From: Paracoccaceae bacterium
Lineage (GTDB): Bacteria; Pseudomonadota; Alphaproteobacteria; Rhodobacterales; Rhodobacteraceae
Assembly: GCA_024742655.1 (NCBI GenBank)
Contig: JANSYB010000014.1
Span: 1 to 13,049 of the forward strand
DNA: 13,049 nt
Reading direction: 5' to 3'
Positions within the stretch are counted from its first letter, which is position 1. Each line of letters starts with the position of its first letter. Below the pieces are notes generated by a model. The model was not told the DNA's origin. It made no database searches and was given only the letters and a program-made list of their open reading frames with translations. The position numbers and the translations under genes were made by a program. This document shows, piece by piece, positions 7,408 through 13,049 of the stretch.

Positions 7408-8255
7408 CGCGTCGCCCCCCCACCGAAGACCGCCGAGAGTTGCATGAAGCGCGTCATGATCCACAACAGGGCCAGCACGCCGATCAGCATCAATGTGCCC
7501 AGCATGGCCGCGGTGCCCCATTTCAGCGTCACCAGAAGTTGCACGCTGATATATTCGGCCACCATCAGAACCTTGCCGCCACCCAGAATGGCCGGTGTCA
7601 CGTAAAAGCCCAGGCTGAGGATGAAGACAAGCAGCGACGAGGCCACGATCCCCGGCAATGTCAGGGGCAGGTAGATGCGCCGGAAGGTCTGGACCCCGTT
7701 GGCACCAAGATTGCGCGAGGCGGCCATGACGCGCGGATCGAGTGTCTGCATGTTGGCCATCAACGGCAGCACCGCGTAGGGCACCATGTAGTGGATCATG
7801 CCGATCAGCACGCCCAGTTCATTGCGCATGAAGCGGATGGGCCGGTCGATCAGCCCGATGGTTTCGAAGGCGTTGTTGACCAGCCCGTTATGCCCCAGAA
7901 GCATCAGCCACGCGAAGGTGCGCACCAGAACCGATATCCAGAAGCTGATCAGCAACAGGGTCAGCATGATGTTCTGTTTCTTTTGATGGGCATGCACCAT
8001 CGCATAGGCAAGGCAATAGCCGATCGCGACGCTGAAGACGGTCGTGATCAGGCAGGTGCGAAAGGTCGTCCACAGGATACGCGCCATGGCATCCGAAGTG
8101 ACAAGCGCGCTGTAGTTTCCGAACCCCGGTTCGGGATCCGTGACGCTGAGCCACAGGATGTTGAGCAAAGGGCCCAGATAGAACACCACCACCACAAGAA
8201 AGAATGGCGCCACCAAGAGCCAACCGGGGCTGATATGTTTCCTGAGCGCCTGCAT
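7404..8255 (-). CDS. PotB-like permease of a polyamine-type ABC importer
   Basis: 283-residue permease with six predicted membrane segments, beginning with a strongly hydrophobic helix (about 11-33). The EAA loop is at about 176-203 (MAASRNLGANGVQTFRR, then YLPLTLPGI), which docks on the ATPase. It pairs with the following PotC-like permease, whose start codon overlaps its stop by 4 nt. The ATG at 8255 has no strong ribosome site; AGGTGA lies somewhat far upstream. It follows the binding-protein gene after a 104-nt gap holding a strong stem-loop, so its expression may be lower than that of the binding protein. The family imports polyamines and other small cations, and the adjacent catabolic genes favour a quaternary ammonium substrate. 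Confidence 0.92.
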   Translation of the reverse strand: MQALRKHISPGWLLVAPFFLVVVVFYLGPLLNILWLSVTDPEPGFGNYSALVTSDAMARILWTTFRTCLITTVFSVAIGYCLAYAMVHAHQKKQNIMLTLLLISFWISVLVRTFAWLMLLGHNGLVNNAFETIGLIDRPIRFMRNELGVLIGMIHYMVPYAVLPLMANMQTLDPRVMAASRNLGANGVQTFRRIYLPLTLPGIVASSLLVFILSLGFYVTPAILGGGKVLMVAEYISVQLLVTLKWGTAAMLGTLMLIGVLALLWIMTRFMQLSAVFGGGATR

Positions 8256-8322
8256 TCTGGATTATCCGGGTATCACCTGTGGTCACCGGAACCGCGTGCC
8301 GGTCCGGGATGTGGTTCGGGGT

Positions 8323-8352
8323 GGCCCGGCCGCGGGCAAACGCGGCCGGGCC
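8323..8352 (-). promoter_or_regulatory. Strong intergenic stem-loop after the binding-protein gene
   Basis: A perfect 12-bp GC-only inverted repeat: GGCCCGGCCGCG (8323-8334) and CGCGGCCGGGCC (8341-8352) around a 6-nt loop. It lies a few bases after the stop of the periplasmic binding-protein gene and about 67 nt before the start of the permease gene. No T-run follows in the direction of transcription. By analogy with the malE-malF intergenic region of E. coli, it may block 3' exonucleases or cause partial termination, giving more binding protein than permease. That role is inferred. Confidence 0.7.
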
Positions 8353-8359
8353 CGTGGTC

Positions 8360-9469
8360 TCAGCTGATCGCTTCGAGGAAGGCATTGACGGCATCGCCGC
8401 CATTCTCACCCCACCAGACGGGATCGTTATAGACGATATTGTCGATGTTCTGGGCCGAGGTGATGGCATAGGGCTGCTGTTCTTCCGGGATCTCCGAAAA
8501 GGCGGCCGGGTTGGACGGCGTCATGCCAAGGCAATCGAGGATATCGAGTTGCACCGGCACCTCCTGCGCGGTGGCGATGAATTTCATCACCGCCTCACGG
8601 CCGGCAGGGTTCCCCTTGGGCACGATATAGGCGCCCGGCATCGCCATGGCCTGATTGTTGACCAGTTTGTAACGGCCATCGGTGTCCATCTCGATGTTCT
8701 TGCCGCGGTTCTGCCAGATGATCGCCATCGAGGCCTCGCCGCTGATGCACATCGAATGCACCTCAGAGCCCGAGCCCCAGTAGATGCTGTCATCCTTGAT
8801 CGACTTGATCTTGTTCAGCGCTCGGTCCATGTCGAGCGGATAAAGCTGGTCGCCCGGCACGCCATCGGCCATCAGCGCCGCCTCAAGCGAGCCGTTGGCC
8901 CACTTGTAAAGCGACCGCGTACCGGGGAATGTCTCGGTATCGAAGAAGTCGGCCCAGTTCTTTGGCGGGTTGTCGCCATACATTTCCGTATCATAGACGA
9001 ACGCATAGCCATACAGGATGATCGAGATACCGTATTCCAGCGCATATTGCGGCAGGGTCTTGTCCTTGCTCACGATCGAGTAGTCGATCGGCTCAAGATG
9101 GCCTGTGGGCCCCAGTGACACGGCATTGAACAGGTCACCGTCGCAGACATCGGCGGTGACGTTGCCGCTGTCCACCATCTCGCGGATCTTGCCTTCAAGC
9201 GGCCCGGAAGTATCGAACTTCATGCCCATCCCGGTCTTTTCCTGAAATGGCACCCCGATGGCCGATCCGTGGCACTCCTCCGAGATGCCGCCCCAGTTCC
9301 ACATCACGATATGATCTGCCGCCGCCTTGGCATCGCCGGCCATCACGGCCGACATCGCCACGCCCGACATTCCGCAAAGCGCGAGAAAGCTGCGCCGGTC
9401 CATCCGACCGGCCCGGTAGGCATGGGCGCTTTCCAGAAGTGTTTCCTTGATGAATTGCTTGTCTTGCAT
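8360..9469 (-). CDS. PotD-like periplasmic substrate-binding protein with Tat signal
   Basis: 369-residue extracellular solute-binding protein of the spermidine/putrescine-binding (PotD) type. The N-terminus has a twin-arginine signal: MDRRSFLAL with Arg25-Arg26, a hydrophobic stretch and a likely cleavage site after about residue 47-51. The positively charged part before the RR is unusually long. The mature protein begins with the typical HIVMWNWGG. It has aromatic and acidic residues that could form a cation pocket (GYAFVYD, YWGSGSE, IIWQNRGK, DPVWWGENGG). A very good ribosome site, AAGGAGG (complement of 9477-9483), lies 7 nt upstream of the ATG, the strongest in the operon and fitting the high copy number binding proteins need. 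A stem-loop follows its stop. The ligand is not proven: polyamine-fold proteins bind many cations, and carnitine-type betaines are suggested by context. Confidence 0.92.
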   Translation of the reverse strand: MQDKQFIKETLLESAHAYRAGRMDRRSFLALCGMSGVAMSAVMAGDAKAAADHIVMWNWGGISEECHGSAIGVPFQEKTGMGMKFDTSGPLEGKIREMVDSGNVTADVCDGDLFNAVSLGPTGHLEPIDYSIVSKDKTLPQYALEYGISIILYGYAFVYDTEMYGDNPPKNWADFFDTETFPGTRSLYKWANGSLEAALMADGVPGDQLYPLDMDRALNKIKSIKDDSIYWGSGSEVHSMCISGEASMAIIWQNRGKNIEMDTDGRYKLVNNQAMAMPGAYIVPKGNPAGREAVMKFIATAQEVPVQLDILDCLGMTPSNPAAFSEIPEEQQPYAITSAQNIDNIVYNDPVWWGENGGDAVNAFLEAIS

Positions 9470-9552
9470 ATCAGTTCCTCCTTGTTGATGTCGGGCCTTG
9501 TCTGGCGGCCCCTTATGTATCGGCGCTCTCGCCCCCGCGCCGTTCCGGGTCT

Positions 9553-10554
9553 TTACGTGTCCTCCAGCTTCACCGCGGCCGTATCCGCCCAGGCCAGATC
9601 CACTTTCTGGCCGACGCTCAGGTCATGCGGGTTGCGCCAGCTGTCGACATCCACCTCGATGTCGTCCCGCCCCTCCACGGCGACCATGAATTTCTGTATC
9701 GCGCCAAAATAGGTGATGTCGCGGATCGTCCCACTGAGCCGGGCCGCCCCGTTGATGGACCCCGCGGGCGCAAGATCGATCTTTTCGGGACGCAGCGCAT
9801 AGGTGCCATCGTCAAGCGTGAGGAAATTGCTCTTGCCGAGAAACCCCGCGGCAAAGCGGGTGCGCGGACGCTCGTAAAGTTCGTTCGGCGTGCCCAGCTG
9901 TTCGATCCGCCCGTCCTGCATGATCACGACGCGGTCGGACATCGACAGCGCCTCTTCCTGGTCGTGGGTCACGTAGATGAACGTCGTGCCCACTTGCCGG
10001 TGAATGGCCTTGAGCTGATCCTGCACTTCGACCCGCAGCTTCTTGTCGAGCGCGCCGAGCGGCTCATCCAGCAAAAGCACCGGCGGCGCAAAACACAGCG
10101 CCCGCGCCAGCGCCACCCGCTGTTGCTGACCGCCCGAGAGCTGGCCCGGCTTGCGGTCGCCGAATTGCTGCAACTGGACCAGCTCCAGCATCTCGTCGAC
10201 CCGCGCCTCGATCTCGGCCCTGGGGCGCCCGCGCACGTCCAGCGCATAGCCCACATTCTGCCGCACCGTCATATGCGGAAAAAGCGCGTAGCCCTGAAAC
10301 ACCATGCCGAAATTGCGCTTGTCAGCCGGGATATCGCGGATCGACGCACCGTCGAGCAATATGTCACCCTCCGAGATGTCCAGAAAACCCGCGATCATCA
10401 TCAGAAGGGTCGTCTTGCCCGACCCCGACGGCCCCAGAAGGGTCAGAAACTCGCCGCGCCGTATCTCGAGATCAACCTCATCGACGGCCACGAACGTGCC
10501 GAACCGCTTGGTCAGACCGGCGAGGGTCAATCCACCTGTGGCGGTCTGGGTCAT
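9553..10554 (-). CDS. PotA-like ATPase subunit of a polyamine-type ABC importer
   Basis: 333-residue ABC ATPase that powers the importer at the cytoplasmic face of the membrane. All key motifs are intact: Walker [10 protein letters not shown] (41-49), Q-loop Gln87 in [11 protein letters not shown], signature LSGGQQQR (139-146), Walker B VLLLDEP (159-165), and the switch His197 in YVTHDQEEA. After about residue 235 comes a TOBE_2-type regulatory domain, usual in PotA/MalK-like ATPases. The start codon overlaps the stop of the upstream BKACE gene by 4 nt (ATGA), so the cleavage enzyme and transporter are almost certainly made from one message. An 83-nt gap follows before the binding-protein gene. 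Confidence 0.95.
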   Translation of the reverse strand: MTQTATGGLTLAGLTKRFGTFVAVDEVDLEIRRGEFLTLLGPSGSGKTTLLMMIAGFLDISEGDILLDGASIRDIPADKRNFGMVFQGYALFPHMTVRQNVGYALDVRGRPRAEIEARVDEMLELVQLQQFGDRKPGQLSGGQQQRVALARALCFAPPVLLLDEPLGALDKKLRVEVQDQLKAIHRQVGTTFIYVTHDQEEALSMSDRVVIMQDGRIEQLGTPNELYERPRTRFAAGFLGKSNFLTLDDGTYALRPEKIDLAPAGSINGAARLSGTIRDITYFGAIQKFMVAVEGRDDIEVDVDSWRNPHDLSVGQKVDLAWADTAAVKLEDT

Positions 10555-11441
10555 TCATCGGCTCCGCGCAGCTTGAGCCGGTTGCGCGCTTCCTGCGGGG
10601 TCACGGCGCGCCCGCCCATTCGCTCGATGATCTCGACCACGCGTGACACCAGTTGCCCGTTCGTGGCCAGCACCCCGCGATCAAGATAGATGTTGTCCTC
10701 CAGCCCCACCCGGACGTTGCCGCCCAGCGTCACCGCCGCCGCGGCCATCGGCATCTGGAACCGCCCGATCCCGAAACTGGCCCAGCTGGCCCCGGCGGGG
10801 AGTTGCGCCTTCATTGCCGCCATGGTTTCGACCGTCTGATCGGCCCCCCACGGGATGCCGAGGCACAGCTGGAACATCGGCGGGTCCGCGATCAACCCTT
10901 CGGCGATCATCTGTTTGGCAAATCGGATATGGCCAAGATCGAACACTTCCAGTTCGGGCTTCACCCCCCACTCCCGGGTCAGTTGCGCCATGCGTCGCAA
11001 GGTCGGCGGGGTGGAAATATAGATGTCGTCGGTGTCCGAAAAATTCAGAGTTCCGCAATCAAGCGAACAGATTTCCGGCAGGCATTCCCTGACATGGGCC
11101 AACCTTTCGTCCGGGCCTATCATATCCGTGCCCGGGCCCGGCATGGCCGGATCGTCCGGCGAGGGCGACCAGTCGCCCCCCATGCCCGCCGTCAGGTTGA
11201 TGACGACATCCGTGCCACTCTTGCGGACAAGATCCACCGCGTCCTTGAAAAGCCCCACATCTCGCGAGCCCTTGCCGGTGTCGGGATCGCGCACATGGAT
11301 ATGCGCAATCGCCGCTCCCGCATCCGCCGCCTCGATGGCGGCCTTGGCGATCTGCTCGGGCGTGACCGGGACATGGGGCGACTTGCCCACCGTGTCGCCG
11401 GCCCCCGTCACAGCACATGTCACGACCACTTCGAAGTTCAC
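10551..11441 (-). CDS. Beta-keto acid cleavage enzyme (BKACE, DUF849), probable 3-dehydrocarnitine cleavage enzyme
   Basis: 296-residue BKACE (DUF849) protein. Members condense a beta-keto acid with acetyl-CoA and split it into a new acyl-CoA and acetoacetate, using a bound divalent metal (zinc). The metal ligands are visible in [15 protein letters not shown] (His47, His49). The late [14 protein letters not shown] stretch holds Arg244, Glu248 and Asp249, as in the family. Next to a carnitine dehydrogenase and a GlxA-type regulator, the likely reaction is 3-dehydrocarnitine + acetyl-CoA -> betainyl-CoA + acetoacetate. I chose GTG 11441 because GGGAGG (complement of 11448-11453) lies 6 nt upstream. 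The frame runs on to a TTG at 11486, giving a basic extension without a ribosome site. It is the first gene of the operon and overlaps the ABC ATPase gene by 4 nt. Other beta-keto acids remain possible. Confidence 0.92.
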   Translation of the reverse strand: MNFEVVVTCAVTGAGDTVGKSPHVPVTPEQIAKAAIEAADAGAAIAHIHVRDPDTGKGSRDVGLFKDAVDLVRKSGTDVVINLTAGMGGDWSPSPDDPAMPGPGTDMIGPDERLAHVRECLPEICSLDCGTLNFSDTDDIYISTPPTLRRMAQLTREWGVKPELEVFDLGHIRFAKQMIAEGLIADPPMFQLCLGIPWGADQTVETMAAMKAQLPAGASWASFGIGRFQMPMAAAAVTLGGNVRVGLEDNIYLDRGVLATNGQLVSRVVEIIERMGGRAVTPQEARNRLKLRGADE

Positions 11442-11558
11442 GGGCAACCTCCCTTTTTTTGTAAGTGTGCGGGGGATACGCCGCAAAAATATCGATTATT
11501 CGCCGGATTCATGATAGTCGTGGCGAAAATACTGACTCTTTCAGAGGGCCGAATATCA
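11442..11558. promoter_or_regulatory. Divergent promoter/operator region between BKACE operon and regulator
   Basis: This 117-nt region must hold the promoters of the leftward catabolic operon and the rightward regulator gene. It is richer in A+T than its flanks, especially 11483-11500 and 11524-11532. An inverted repeat TTCGCC (11499-11504) / GGCGAA (11522-11527), centres 23 bp apart, is a candidate regulator site. A related GCAAAAATAT / GCGAAAATAC pair also occurs (from 11483 and 11524). I could not identify convincing -35/-10 boxes. Confidence 0.45.
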
Positions 11559-12620
11559 ATGCAGCACAGCGCCGACACACGCGCCAACCCGGCGCCGCCC
11601 ACCCGAATCGCCTGCGTGCTGCTGCCGCGCTTCAACATGATGGGGCTGGTCAGCCTGCTTGAGCCTGCGCGTATCGCCAACTACCTGTCCAGCCCGCCAC
11701 TCTACCAGCACGAATATCATGCGCCGCAGGCCGGCGACGTGGTCGCCAGCAACGGAATGACACTGACCTGCAAGCCATTGCCGGAAAAACTGGCCCGGCA
11801 GGATATCGTCTTCGTCGCCGGCAGCTGGGGCACCGAGCATTATACCGATCCCGTGCTGATCTCCTGGCTCCGGCGGCAGGCGCGGATGGGCGTGCGGCTC
11901 TGCGCGGTCGAGATCGCCGCCTATGTCTTTGCGCGCGCGGGCCTTCTGGCCGGGCGACAGGCCACGACCCACTGGTCGTACCTTGCCGGGTTCCAGGAAA
12001 AGTTTCCCGATATCCTCGCCGCCGAGCAGCTTTTCACCATCGACGGGCGGATCATGACCTGCGCAGGCTCCACGGCGGCGACCGACCTGATGCTGACTCT
12101 CATCCGCGCCGATCACGGAGGCCCGCTGGTGGGCGAGATATCGGACAACATCATGCACCACCCGGTGCGCCCCGCCAACGCCCCGCAGCGCAAGACGCTC
12201 GGCCGTGGCCTGGACACCCTCCCGCCCGGCGTCAATGCCGCGATCCGACTGATCGAAAGCAACCTGAGCGAACCGCTGCCCGTGCCGGAAATCGCCCGGC
12301 AGGTCGGCATCTCGCAACGCCAGCTGGAGCGGCAATTCAATCAGGCGATGGGGTGTTCCGTCGTGCAGTTCGGCCTGCTGTTGCGGTTGCAACATGCGCG
12401 GGTTCTCCTGATTTCGACCGATCTCGGGGTGCGCGAGATTTCCGCGGCCTCGGGGTTCAACTCGCTGTCGCATTTCGCCTATGCGTTCCGCAAATGCTTT
12501 GGCCGGCGGCCCAGCGACTACCGCAACGCCTGGCCCGAGCAGGAAGAGGCGCCAAGCTGGCCCGGCACGCTGTCGAAATATCTCGAAACGCTGCAAGTCA
12601 ATCAACGGATGCGCGGATGA
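11559..12620 (+). CDS. GlxA-family AraC-type regulator (CdhR-like)
   Basis: 353-residue transcription factor with a DJ-1/PfpI-like sensor domain (about 15-205) and two AraC-type helix-turn-helix motifs (about 225-325). The first HTH lies around VPEIARQVGISQRQLERQF and the second around VREISAASGFNSLSHFAYAF, ending in the family's FGRRPSDYR. The sensor half contains LCAVEIAAYVFARAGLL and ATTHW, standard for the GlxA family. In Pseudomonas, GlxA-type regulators CdhR and GbdR control carnitine and glycine betaine catabolism, so this gene beside BKACE and carnitine dehydrogenase is probably the pathway-specific activator. I chose ATG 11559, with GAGGG at 11544-11548. The open frame reaches back to 10653, but that part is antisense to BKACE. 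It is divergent from the operon and convergent with the dehydrogenase gene. Confidence 0.9.
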   Translation: MQHSADTRANPAPPTRIACVLLPRFNMMGLVSLLEPARIANYLSSPPLYQHEYHAPQAGDVVASNGMTLTCKPLPEKLARQDIVFVAGSWGTEHYTDPVLISWLRRQARMGVRLCAVEIAAYVFARAGLLAGRQATTHWSYLAGFQEKFPDILAAEQLFTIDGRIMTCAGSTAATDLMLTLIRADHGGPLVGEISDNIMHHPVRPANAPQRKTLGRGLDTLPPGVNAAIRLIESNLSEPLPVPEIARQVGISQRQLERQFNQAMGCSVVQFGLLLRLQHARVLLISTDLGVREISAASGFNSLSHFAYAFRKCFGRRPSDYRNAWPEQEEAPSWPGTLSKYLETLQVNQRMRG

Positions 12621-12647
12621 CCCGGCCTGCGTGATCGCGAAACCGGC

Positions 12648-12696
12648 CCAAGACTTTTTAAAAAGTCTTGGCAAAAGTCTTCACAAGACTTTTGCC
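12648..12696. terminator. Tandem palindromes between convergent genes, probable bidirectional terminator
   Basis: Two adjoining perfect inverted repeats. The first is a 24-bp palindrome at 12648-12671 with no spacer. The second has 12-bp arms, GGCAAAAGTCTT (12670-12681) and AAGACTTTTGCC (12685-12696), around CAC. Both are built from the same 9-mer, AAGACTTTT, present four times in the order forward (12650), reverse (12661), reverse (12673), forward (12685). The arms contain runs of T and A, and the element sits exactly in the gap between convergent genes, so termination in both directions is the likely role. Confidence 0.75.
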
Positions 12697-12703
12697 CCGC
12701 GGA

Positions 12704-13049
12704 TCATGCGGTATCCCGTACCGCCTTGAGCACGGCGACGATCTTGCGGTCGCGTTCGGCCGCCATGTCCTGAAAATCCCGCCCCGCCGCCATGTCGTTG
12801 CACCCTTGAACCATCCGGTCCCGCAAGTCCTGCGTCAGCTCGGGCGCCTCGAGCCGTGTCCACGGCCATTTCAGCGCCGGCCCGAACTGGTCGAGGTTGG
12901 TGGCCATACCCCCCTCGCCACAGGCGACGTGGAAGGCCATGCACTGCCCCTGAACCGCCATGCGCGGGGCGGGTCCGTTCCTGAGGGCGATGTCGATATC
13001 CTCGGGCGTCGCCTCGCCATTGGCGACCATGTGCAACGCCTCGCGCCAG
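12704..13049 (-). CDS. lcdH: L-carnitine dehydrogenase (3-hydroxyacyl-CoA dehydrogenase family), C-terminal part only
   Basis: The last 114 residues of a 3-hydroxyacyl-CoA dehydrogenase-type protein; the frame is open to the right edge (reading W-R-E-A-L-H-M-V). The segments ATPEDIDIALRNGPAPRMA, AFHVACGEGGM and DQFGPALKWPWT are characteristic of L-carnitine dehydrogenase, which oxidises carnitine to 3-dehydrocarnitine with NAD+. The NAD-binding N-terminal domain lies outside the window. The protein ends about 60 residues after that motif, so it lacks the C-terminal thioesterase domain fused to carnitine dehydrogenase in some alphaproteobacteria. It is on the same strand as the BKACE operon but separated from it by the divergent regulator gene, so it must have its own promoter beyond the window. 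A related hydroxyacyl dehydrogenase acting on another substrate is possible but less likely given the neighbours. Confidence 0.85.
   Translation of the reverse strand, partial: WREALHMVANGEATPEDIDIALRNGPAPRMAVQGQCMAFHVACGEGGMATNLDQFGPALKWPWTRLEAPELTQDLRDRMVQGCNDMAAGRDFQDMAAERDRKIVAVLKAVRDTA

Noticed and set aside
7408..7521. Upstream start for the PotC-like permease
   Set aside because: The extra residues are read from within the PotB-like gene and are not membrane-protein-like; the ATGA overlap at 7404-7407 is the natural start.
5200..7605. Very long open frame on the + strand (801 codons)
   Set aside because: It lies antisense to three well-supported genes (acyl-CoA dehydrogenase, permease, end of the synthetase). 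Its translation is Arg/His/Gln/Pro-rich with no recognisable domain, a GC-rich codon artefact.
7386..8432. Long + strand open frame (348 codons)
   Set aside because: Antisense to the two permease genes; Gln/His/Asp-rich shadow translation.
11442..11486. TTG start for BKACE
   Set aside because: No ribosome site and a basic, non-conserved extension; GTG 11441 has GGGAGG 6 nt upstream.
10653..11558. N-terminal extension of the GlxA-type regulator
   Set aside because: This stretch is antisense to BKACE and unlike any regulator; the family start and a ribosome site fit ATG 11559.
1..13049. CRISPR array, tRNA/rRNA, insertion sequence or phage genes
   Set aside because: I saw no spaced direct repeats, cloverleaf, transposase or terminal inverted repeats on reading both strands.

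Overview
The window looks like chromosomal DNA of a GC-rich alphaproteobacterium. The best guess is the Rhodobacteraceae/Roseobacter group, judging from codon usage, protein flavour and the mix of genes; no rRNA or other marker gene settles it. Genes are packed tightly. I see no insertion sequence, phage gene, CRISPR array, rRNA or tRNA.

Left part (1-3235, + strand): three apparently unrelated housekeeping or envelope genes. They are the 3' part of a MATE-family efflux transporter (cut by the window edge), a small membrane protein with three helices and a cyclic-nucleotide-binding domain (a Popeye-like layout), and an LpxL/HtrB-type acyltransferase. A GC-rich stem-loop at 3296-3325 separates this block from the next one, which is read in the opposite direction.

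Central part (3330-11441, - strand): a seven-gene cluster whose order of transcription is right to left. It encodes a beta-keto acid cleavage enzyme (BKACE, DUF849), four parts of a polyamine-type ABC importer (ATPase, Tat-exported binding protein, two permeases), an acyl-CoA dehydrogenase, and an ADP-forming acyl-CoA synthetase. Two start/stop overlaps of 4 nt, gaps of 3-4 nt and two longer gaps (83 and 104 nt) flanking the binding-protein gene make an operon likely. A strong 12-bp stem-loop lies just after the binding-protein gene.

Right part (11442-13049): a GlxA-type AraC regulator diverges from the operon across a 117-nt intergenic region. It converges, across a striking double palindrome, on the C-terminal third of an L-carnitine dehydrogenase-like protein that runs off the window.

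Carnitine dehydrogenase, BKACE and a GlxA/CdhR-like regulator are the known signature of aerobic L-carnitine degradation (carnitine -> 3-dehydrocarnitine -> betainyl-CoA + acetoacetate). The importer, acyl-CoA dehydrogenase and acyl-CoA synthetase would extend this to uptake of a quaternary ammonium compound, and to activation and oxidation of an entry substrate such as gamma-butyrobetaine or crotonobetaine. That extension is inference. Three points deserve attention. The acyl-CoA dehydrogenase has Asp where most family members have the catalytic Glu. The carnitine dehydrogenase ends without the fused thioesterase found in some alphaproteobacterial versions. The importer is of the PotABCD type instead of the ProU type usually linked to carnitine.
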